Source of the DNA: DATIJJ01 sp964612855
Lineage (GTDB): Bacteria > Pseudomonadota > Gammaproteobacteria > DSM-16500
DNA: 64,000 nucleotides
Assembly: GCA_964612855.1 (NCBI GenBank)
Contig: CAZTDR010000002.1
Span: 1-64,000 of the forward strand
Reading direction: 5' to 3'
Shown here one piece after another: positions 35,318 to 42,800 of this stretch. Position 1 is the stretch's first letter. Every line of letters begins with the position of its first letter. The notes under the pieces were generated by a model. That model saw only the letters and a program-made list of their open reading frames with translations. It did no database searches and was not told the origin of the DNA. A program made the translations under genes and the position numbers.

Positions 35318-35611
35318 ATGAATGAGCAAAGATCACAAGCATTAACTAATGCAGTACAAGAGTTAAGTAAAAACTCTATTCATCACGCCTTCTTTCGTAC
35401 TCTTGCCAAAGAAATAAAAAAATATCAGCTGACAGACGAAGATGTTGTGCGTCTTATCGTGAACCTATGCGAATCCAAACCTGAGTTGATGGACAATCAA
35501 CCTCATGACGAACCCTTGAAAAATCTTCTCTTAGATATTTGTTACAAGCATCATTACAAATCTGCTGTGATGCCTGAAGTAAAATCCCGATTGGGGCAAG
35601 GTGGTCGTTAG
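35318..35611 (+). CDS. small hypothetical protein
   Basis: I do not recognise this 97-residue, highly charged, mostly helical protein (MNEQRSQALTNAVQELSKNS at the start). It has no signal or membrane segment. The ATG at 35318 is preferred because GGTGGG lies upstream; the frame is open from 35279. A stem AACCCAG/CTGGGTT follows the stop. The gene is an orphan next to another unknown gene. Confidence 0.5.
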   Translation: MNEQRSQALTNAVQELSKNSIHHAFFRTLAKEIKKYQLTDEDVVRLIVNLCESKPELMDNQPHDEPLKNLLLDICYKHHYKSAVMPEVKSRLGQGGR

Positions 35612-35621
35612 TATTCTCTGA

Positions 35622-35655
35622 TAACCCAGCCATCTCGCGCGTTGACAGACTGGGT
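35622..35655 (+). terminator. stem-loop after the small hypothetical gene
   Basis: AACCCAG and CTGGGTT pair around a 20-base loop, starting about 10 bases after the stop. The T-run is weak. Confidence 0.4.
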
Positions 35656-35725
35656 TATACATATCTTGAGAATAATATGAAAACGCGAAAATCTATTCTT
35701 TACTGATTATTAAACGTTATGACCA

Positions 35726-35756
35726 TTGAAGTGAATTTTTTAAAAAATGCTATAAT
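35726..35756 (+). promoter_or_regulatory. promoter of the unknown gene at 35809
   Basis: TTGAAG (35726-35731), a 19-base spacer and consensus TATAAT (35751-35756), with TGC just before it making an extended -10. It lies 53 bases before the ATG. Confidence 0.55.
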
Positions 35757-35808
35757 GAAACGAGTCATCCCCTTAATTTTTTAACCTAAAGTAAAACTTG
35801 AGCACACC

Positions 35809-36873
35809 ATGAAGCCCGCTTTTATTGCTGCAGTAACAAAAAATGCAATTTTCAGATTTTTTCGTTTGTATATGCCGCTTTCACATACGCGTTATTTTAC
35901 GTGGAATCGAGACAACGACTATGCGGATGCGAATGATTGTGATATCAGTCTCGTTATATGTTCAGAAAAAATGGATGACCATTTGCAGATAGATCTCACG
36001 GAAGATATCCGTAAAAAATTAATATCGTTAGGTTTTAGAGTAGAACTATCTGACGCGCCATTGTGGTATCCAGAACAGGGAATACGAGAATATCAGGCAG
36101 ATATTTTCCTATCTGACGGGCTTATAAAAAATTCCACTATGCTATTAAAAAAAGAAAACGGTTATCCTGAGCTTTTTACTTTAGATGATTATTTTATTAA
36201 AGTGCTTAGCTTATTAAAGGGTAAGTCTGGCTATGCTTATCGAGAAATTCACTCTATTTTAGATAATGCATGTCTTTCTTCTCAAGAAAAGCTAGTCGCA
36301 TTTCAAAAAGCTGTTTTTCATTATTCAAGAAGTTCTTTCCAAAAAGAAAGTGTTAAATCTGTTTTGAGGGAGTTTTTAATTGATTTGCCTGCGATAATTG
36401 AAGTTCAGCGAGATCAGTTAGAAAAGTTAACTGTTTTAGAGAGCAACCCTCTTCTTCGCCAGCAAATTCGAGCAGGGGAATCAACAAGGTTAATTAAAAT
36501 ATCTGAATTAATAAAAAAGCAATTTCCTGACCCGAAACAAAATAAACAGGCAGCTGCCCTTCTTGCAAGTATGGCGGGTCTTTTTTCAGATTTTATTAGT
36601 AAAGACGATATGAATGGACCGGTGGAAATAGTATTAGGGTTTTTAGTTAAGGAACAACTGTCTCATCCAATATCTTCTTCATTTTCTTTTTTGAAATCAT
36701 CAAAAGAAAATGCTCAGTACGCAAAAAAAGTGGCAGCTCTTATTGCGGATATTAAAGCTTATTTAATAGATGAAAAAATAGATATGAGAGCCTTGCCTGA
36801 TAAGCACGTCATTAAAATGCATGATCAACATATAAACAAAGGAAAGGCTTTTACAAGAAATGTTAAAAAATAA
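35809..36873 (+). CDS. hypothetical 354-residue protein
   Basis: Not recognised. It is soluble and alpha-helical in its C-terminal two thirds, Lys-rich, with no signal peptide. The N-terminal third has an acidic stretch (WNRDNDYADANDCDISLVI), an alpha/beta-like segment and aromatic residues, which might be a degenerate nucleotidyltransferase-like fold, but the defining Gly-Ser is missing. A.T content is higher than in neighbouring housekeeping genes and it has its own promoter, as accessory genes or Legionellales effectors often do. No function is claimed. Confidence 0.6.
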   Translation: MKPAFIAAVTKNAIFRFFRLYMPLSHTRYFTWNRDNDYADANDCDISLVICSEKMDDHLQIDLTEDIRKKLISLGFRVELSDAPLWYPEQGIREYQADIFLSDGLIKNSTMLLKKENGYPELFTLDDYFIKVLSLLKGKSGYAYREIHSILDNACLSSQEKLVAFQKAVFHYSRSSFQKESVKSVLREFLIDLPAIIEVQRDQLEKLTVLESNPLLRQQIRAGESTRLIKISELIKKQFPDPKQNKQAAALLASMAGLFSDFISKDDMNGPVEIVLGFLVKEQLSHPISSSFSFLKSSKENAQYAKKVAALIADIKAYLIDEKIDMRALPDKHVIKMHDQHINKGKAFTRNVKK

Positions 36874-36971
36874 TTCTCTCCTCTAAGCACTAGAATAATT
36901 CATTAAACTATCCCATAATTCTTTCCGCATGCCGTAATTCACCAAAGTATTACGGCTGTTTATTTTGATAT

Positions 36972-37146
36972 GGTGGATTACGATGCAAAAGGCGCATCTA
37001 ATCCACCCTACCTGTTTATATAGCTCGATTATGCTGCAATAAATGTAGGGTGGATTAGGCGCTTTTTGCCGTAATCCACCAATTATTAAGGCTGTTATTT
37101 TGATATGGTGGATTACGATGCGAAAAACGCATCTAATCCACCCTAC
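36972..37146. repeat. triplet of family A GTAG repeats
   Basis: Three copies: minus 36972-37011 (long form), plus 37045-37080 (short, 36 bases), minus 37107-37146 (long form). The two long copies also share flanks (GCTGTT...ATTTTGATAT before and CTGTT after), so a unit of about 65 bases was duplicated around the short one. They fill the 310-base gap before kbl, ending 25 bases before its ribosome-binding site. Confidence 0.88.
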
Positions 37147-37184
37147 CTGTTGTTCGCCCTTACGCATCTTTAGGAGCTACTACT

Positions 37185-38369
37185 GTGTCACAAACTTTTG
37201 TCAATTTTCTTAAGAATGAAATCGACCAACTCAAGCTGAATGGTTTATATAAAGGTGAACGTATTATCACCTCACAACAACAAGCCGAAATTACCACAAA
37301 TGGCGCAGACGTTTTAAATTTTTGTGCGAACAATTATCTAGGTTTAGCTAACCACCCTACTCTTCTGAATGCGGCGAAAGAAGCAATTGATCGCTATGGA
37401 TTTGGTATGGCATCGGTGCGTTTTATTTGTGGTACGCAATCGCCGCATAAAGAATTGGAAAAACGCCTCAGTCATTTTTTGGGGATGGAAGATACCATTC
37501 TTTATTCTTCTTGTTTTGATGCCAACGGCGGTTTATTTGAAACTTTATTTGGTCCTGAAGATGCCATTATTAGCGATGCATTAAATCATGCGAGTATCAT
37601 TGATGGCATTCGATTATGTAAAGCGCAGCGTTTTCGTTACAACAATAATGACATGGCTGATCTTGAGCAAAAGTTAAAAGAAACCGTAGACTGTCGTTAT
37701 CGACTTATTGCAACGGATGGTGTGTTTTCCATGGATGGTATTATTGCAAACTTACCTGCCATTTGTGATCTAGCAGAAAAATATCAAGCAATGGTGATGG
37801 TCGATGACTCGCATGCTGTCGGTTTTATGGGTAAAAATGGCCGAGGTACACCCGAGTATCATAACGTAATGGATCGCGTGGATATTATTACAGGTACATT
37901 AGGTAAAGCATTAGGCGGCGCATCCGGTGGTTATACCAGCGCAAAAAAAGAAATTATTGAATGGTTGCGCGAACGTTCAAGACCTTATTTATTTTCTAAT
38001 ACATTAGCACCCGTCATTGCAGAAACATCGATTAAAGTGCTGGATTTGCTAGAGAGCAGTCAGGCTCTTATCCATAAGTTACATGAAAACAGTGCTTATT
38101 TTCGCAAAAACATGCAACAACTCGGTTTCAAATTAATTCCAGGTGAGCATCCCATTATTCCTGTTATGTTGGGTGATGCTAAATTAGCAAAAACGATGGC
38201 AGACGAATTATTGAAAGAAAATGTCTATGTGGTGGGTTTTTCGTATCCTGTCGTACCACATGGTCAAGCGCGCATTCGTACGCAAATGTCAGCCGCGCAT
38301 GAAAAAGAACATTTAGATAAAGCCATTAATGCCTTCGCAAAAGTCGGCAATAAATTAGGAGTGGTATAG
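37185..38369 (+). CDS. kbl: glycine C-acetyltransferase (2-amino-3-ketobutyrate CoA ligase)
   Basis: PLP enzyme converting 2-amino-3-oxobutyrate plus CoA to glycine and acetyl-CoA, second step of threonine breakdown. The 394 residues have FCANNYLGLANHP, DDSHAVGF and the PLP lysine in TGTLGKALGGASGG. The GTG start at 37185 follows AGGAG. The TAG stop lies in the left arm of an inverted-repeat element that separates it from tdh, so the element supplies the stop codon. Confidence 0.96.
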   Translation: MSQTFVNFLKNEIDQLKLNGLYKGERIITSQQQAEITTNGADVLNFCANNYLGLANHPTLLNAAKEAIDRYGFGMASVRFICGTQSPHKELEKRLSHFLGMEDTILYSSCFDANGGLFETLFGPEDAIISDALNHASIIDGIRLCKAQRFRYNNNDMADLEQKLKETVDCRYRLIATDGVFSMDGIIANLPAICDLAEKYQAMVMVDDSHAVGFMGKNGRGTPEYHNVMDRVDIITGTLGKALGGASGGYTSAKKEIIEWLRERSRPYLFSNTLAPVIAETSIKVLDLLESSQALIHKLHENSAYFRKNMQQLGFKLIPGEHPIIPVMLGDAKLAKTMADELLKENVYVVGFSYPVVPHGQARIRTQMSAAHEKEHLDKAINAFAKVGNKLGVV

Positions 38370-38546
38370 TCCTTCAGATAATTATTTTGAATTTTAACGT
38401 GCCATCTTACCGCCATCTCAAGGTGTTTTTCAATCACAAAAACTTGAAATAGCTCTGCTATTCCTGCTTTTTTGTTCAATCAAAACACCTTGATCTGACA
38501 GTAATCTGTCATGTTAAAATTCAAAATAATTATCTGAAGGACTATA
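38365..38546. mobile_element. 182-bp MITE-like element between kbl and tdh
   Basis: Terminal inverted repeats 38365-38398 and 38513-38546 are 34 bases and perfectly complementary, starting TATAGTCCTTCAGATAATTA. Inside lies a second stem, CAAGGTGTTTT at 38419-38429 with AAAACACCTTG at 38482-38492, plus small hairpins. It codes for nothing. TA at each end suits a Tc1/mariner (IS630)-type target site. A shortened copy of the termini is at 58923-58956. Confidence 0.75.
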
Positions 38547-38550
38547 TAAC

Positions 38551-39576
38551 ATGAAAGCATTAGTCAAAAACAAAGCGGAAAAAGGCATTTGGTTGATGGA
38601 CGTGCCCGAACCCAGTGTTGGGCACAATGATGTTTTAGTTAAAGTAAAAAAAACAGCGATTTGTGGTACTGACATTCATATTTATAATTGGGATGATTGG
38701 GCAAAACAAACCATTCCGGTGCCACTGGTCATTGGTCACGAATTCGTAGGTGAAATTGTGGAAATCGGTGCCGATGTGGAAGGATTAAAAATCGGTGATC
38801 GCGTATCGGGTGAAGGCCATATCGCGTGTGGTTTCTGTCGAAATTGTCGTGCGGGACGTCGTCATGTTTGTCGAAAAAATGTGAGTGTGGGCGTGACGCG
38901 TAATGGTTGTTTTGCGGAATACGTTGTCATTCCTGCCGTTAACGCCTACCCCATTCCTGCTTCTATTCCAGATAACGAAGCAGCGATCCTTGATCCTTTT
39001 GGTAATGCAGCGCATACCGCACTGGCCTTTAATGTCGTGGGCGAAGATGTCTTAATTACTGGTGCAGGCCCGGTTGGTATTATGGCTGTTGCTGTGGCTC
39101 GTCATGTGGGTGCACGTCACATTGTGATTACCGATGTGAATGAATATCGATTAGAAATTGCGAAAAAAATGGGCGCATCACTTGCACTCAACGCGCAAAA
39201 AACTACGTTGAAACAAGCAATGGAAATGTTGGATATGCGAGAAGGGTTTGATGTCGGTTTGGAAATGTCCGGCAATCCTAAGGCATTTGCTGACATGCTT
39301 ACTTTTATGAATCACGCAGGAAAAGTGGCGTTATTAGGATTCTTACCTCGTGAAACGCAAATAGATTGGAACCACATCATCATGAAAGGCTTGCAAGTAA
39401 AAGGCATTTACGGCCGTGAAATGTTTGAGACATGGTATAAGATGATTACGATGTTGCAAAGCGGCTTAACTATTTCACCTGTTATTACCCATGAATTTGC
39501 AGTACAAGATTACCAAGCAGCGTTTGACACCATGCTGTCTGGAAAAAGTGGCAAAGTGATCATGAGTTGGGTGTAA
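38551..39576 (+). CDS. tdh: L-threonine 3-dehydrogenase
   Basis: Zinc- and NAD-dependent oxidation of threonine to 2-amino-3-oxobutyrate, feeding Kbl. The 341-residue MDR protein has the catalytic zinc site CGTDIH and GHEFVGEIV, a structural zinc cluster CGFCRNCRAGRRHVC, and the NAD motif GAGPVGIMAVAVA. It starts four bases after the MITE-like element; transcription with kbl would have to cross that hairpin. Confidence 0.96.
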   Translation: MKALVKNKAEKGIWLMDVPEPSVGHNDVLVKVKKTAICGTDIHIYNWDDWAKQTIPVPLVIGHEFVGEIVEIGADVEGLKIGDRVSGEGHIACGFCRNCRAGRRHVCRKNVSVGVTRNGCFAEYVVIPAVNAYPIPASIPDNEAAILDPFGNAAHTALAFNVVGEDVLITGAGPVGIMAVAVARHVGARHIVITDVNEYRLEIAKKMGASLALNAQKTTLKQAMEMLDMREGFDVGLEMSGNPKAFADMLTFMNHAGKVALLGFLPRETQIDWNHIIMKGLQVKGIYGREMFETWYKMITMLQSGLTISPVITHEFAVQDYQAAFDTMLSGKSGKVIMSWV

Positions 39577-39600
39577 GTATAAATTCTTATGCCGTGAGTT

Positions 39601-39702
39601 GTAGGGGTGGATTAGGCGCTTTTTGCCGTAATCCACCAAATATAAAAATTGCAGCATTTTTTGGTGGATTACGATGCAAAAAAAGCATCTAATCCACTCT
39701 AC
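39601..39702. repeat. inverted pair of family A GTAG repeats
   Basis: A plus short form at 39601-39637 faces a minus long form at 39663-39702, downstream of tdh. The pair is a possible terminator ahead of the TPS locus. Confidence 0.87.
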
Positions 39703-39770
39703 GATTTTTCCGTAGGACGACCTCCCGCTAACCCGTTGTTTTATTGCCCTATTTTTTTTAAAAAATACGC

Positions 39771-39853
39771 TATACTTACTAATAGCTAGCCATCTTACGA
39801 GATGACAAGTTGTGGAGTACCCCCAAGGATGGGCTAATAGGGGGGAATGCAAC
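39771..39853 (+). promoter_or_regulatory. tpsA promoter and structured 5' leader
   Basis: A TATACT -10 at 39771-39776 precedes a leader of about 70 bases. Hairpin 1 is CATCT-TACG-AGATG (39791-39804). Hairpin 2 pairs CCCCC at 39820-39824 with GGGGG at 39840-39844, and the right arm is the Shine-Dalgarno (AGGGGGG) of the GTG at 39854. Translation may therefore be gated by leader structure. The -35 is unclear. Confidence 0.45.
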
Positions 39854-42800
39854 GTGATTTCTTTAAGTGGTTTAAAACAATTCGGTGTGCTTCTTAGCGT
39901 TTTTCTTGCAACCAGCATAGCAAACGCAAATCCTGTCTTAAATAATGTGGCTGCGGGCCAGGTCGCTATTACCCAGACACCCGGAAAAACCACAGTTCAA
40001 CAGAATAGTTCAAAAGCCATTATTAATTGGCAGAGCTTCAACATTCAAGCGGGAGAAACAACACACTTCCAACAACCCGCTAATGGAATTGCTTTAAATC
40101 GCATTTCACCTGTACAAGGTGCCTCACAAATATTTGGTTCACTCACCGCAACCGGTAAAATTATTCTAATCAATGCAGCCGGGGTTTATTTTGGCCCAAC
40201 AGCGCGGGTCGATGTGGGTGGCATAATGGTCTCTACGTCCAATATGACAGACAAAAACTTTTTGGCCGGACGTTATATCTTCGATCAACCTTCCACGCAT
40301 CGCGGCGCTATTGTGAATGAAGGCTCTATTAAAGTAGCCAACTATGGATTAGCCGCTTTAATGGGAAATGGCGTAATCAATAATGGCGTAATTGAAGCTC
40401 GTATGGGAAATGTCGTACTGGCCTCCGGTAATACTTTTACCGTTGATATGATGGGGGATCGACTATTAAATTTTAGTATTCAACAAGAAGCCACTCAAAC
40501 GGCACGTGATAGACATGGTAATGAATTAAAAGATGGCGTTGCCAACCGCGGCAAATTAATTGCTGACGGCGGCAAAATATTATTGACCGGAAGAGCTGCT
40601 CAAGGCGTGGTAGATAATGTAGTGAATATTAGCGGTTATGCACGCGCTAAATCATTACGCCAAGTGAATGGCGTTATTATCTTGGATGCAGGAGATGGCA
40701 AAGCATCTGTTTCTGGAAAATTAATTGCAACCAGTAAAAAAGGAAACGGCGGTACCGTTAAAGTATTAGCTAAAAATGTCCACATAAAATCGACGGCTCT
40801 CGTTGATGTCAGTGGCGCAACGGGTGGCGGTGAAATTTTAATCGGCGGCAATAAACAAGGCTTAGGGCCGGAACGTAATGCAAAAAATACGACAGTTGAT
40901 AGAGGCGCCCTCTTAAAAGCGAACGCTACCGAACAAGGTAATGGCGGTAAAATTATTGTTTGGTCAGATGATACGACTTTATTTGATGGAACCGCATTAG
41001 CGCAAGGCGGCGTGGCAGGCGGTCATGGCGGCTTTGTGGAAACCTCGGGCCATAGCTTATGGATTGGCGATCATGCTTTTGTTTCCACACGAGCACCACA
41101 AGGTCTGTCTGGAACCTGGTTACTTGACCCTATTGATTTAACGATTAGCAACGACGCTAATAGCAACGTTTCTGGATCTTCCCCTTTTCAATCAACCGGC
41201 GGTAATTCAAATGTAAATATTTCCACACTGTTAGCTGCCTTAAATGCCGGTAATGTTGTGATACAAACCACGAGTGGTGGTAGCGGCGGAAATGGTGATA
41301 TTTTTGTTAATACCGATATTGGCGCAAGCAATACCTGGAATAATAGCAATAGCTTAACGTTAACGGCATACCGCAATATCGTTGCTAATGCGAATATTAC
41401 TAACGGCGGCAATGGTGACATTGTGCTACGCGCGGACAACACAGGCACGGGTATAGGTACCGTTTCATTTGCCAGCGGTAAACAGGCTAGCACGGGTGGT
41501 AATGTGAATATTTATTACAATCCCACTGTGTTCGGTACGCAGGATGTGATCTACACTGGCGGCACAACTCCGGTGCAATACATGTTAGTCAATACGGCAA
41601 CTAAATTACAAAATATCAATGCTAATCTAAATGAAAATTATGCGTTAAGTAACAATATCAATGCGGTCGGTTTCAGTATTCCCCTAGGCTCAACTGCTAC
41701 ACCCTTCACAGGAAAATTTGATGGTCAAGGTTATCAAATTTCAAACTTGCTCGTGACTGGAGGAACAGATGTTGGCTTATTTGGTGCTACATCCGCTACA
41801 GCATCTATCCGTAACGTAGGTATTTCGGGTAAATTTAATGGAACAGGTGCAACCAATGTAGGTAGTTTAGTTGGATCTAATGCAGGGACAATTGCAAACA
41901 CCTATAGTTATGCTGCTGTCGACGGCACGAATGCAACCCATGTCGGTGGCTTAGTCGGCGAAAATATTGGTACAGGAAGCATTACCTCTTCTTATTCGAT
42001 TGGTTATGTCAAAGGAACAGGTGCAACTCAGGTCGGTGGGCTGGTCGGTAATAATACCAGTGTTGGTCTTATTACCAATAATTATTGGGATACCGAAAGT
42101 TCAGGTCAAGCATCGAGTGCAATTGGGACAGGTCAATCCACAGCGAACTTAAAAGCCAGTTTGTTAGCGGGTTTTTCCTCTTCTATCTGGGGCCTTATTC
42201 CTAACATCTCTTACCCTTATTTGTTAGCCGGCAATCCAACCACACCGCGCGTTATTTCGGGTAAAATTATGATGTTTAATACAAGCCCGAGCGCAACCAA
42301 CGCTAACGTACTCATTCCTCAATGGCCGCCAGTTGCCGATCCCAGTGCAACACCGGGTACCACTGTTAATTTGATCGGTCAAAATGCGGATGGAAGTAAT
42401 ATACTTTTTGATAGCACGCAAACCGGCAATAACGGCTCTTATTATTTCCTTGAATCAGCTAATGCCATTGCGGATAACACGCCTTTATTGACTTATCTTG
42501 GCGATAACGGCGTAGCAAATACCGTGACAAAAGCGCCCACCCGAAATCTAAACGGTACGTTATTAGAAAGTAGCGGCAGTATCACCGATCTTTATTTAGT
42601 AAAAAATACGCTATTGTTGGCAGATAATGGTTCTTCGTTGAATCCTACCATTTCTTATTATGTGGATATCAATACACCCCATCCAACAGCACCGTACATG
42701 GTGAACTTCACGCCGCAAAAAGTCACCATTATTAGCAATACCGATTTAGCAACCGTGCTTAACAATTTTGAAACAGCCACGCTCGCCTCTGCGGTCAGCA

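Noticed and set aside
35761..35800. Possible PmrA box upstream of the gene at 35809
   Set aside because: TTAA cores are 8 bases apart rather than 11 and lie downstream of the -10, so the site does not fit.
36883..37167. 94-codon minus-strand frame between the unknown gene and kbl
   Set aside because: It is a translation of three family A repeats (the residues GWIRC-FCIVIHH recur), so it is a repeat artefact.
39812..39853. Upstream GTG start for the TpsA gene adding 14 residues
   Set aside because: No ribosome-binding site precedes it and the added residues would put charges before a good signal peptide; the GTG at 39854 follows AGGGGGG.
39781..39853. Cyclic di-GMP (GEMM) riboswitch before tpsA
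   Set aside because: I cannot find the conserved GEMM core or its paired receptor; only two simple hairpins are visible.
39475..39993. 172-codon minus-strand frame across the tdh-tpsA gap
   Set aside because: It reads through repeats and two opposite-strand genes with no ribosome-binding site.
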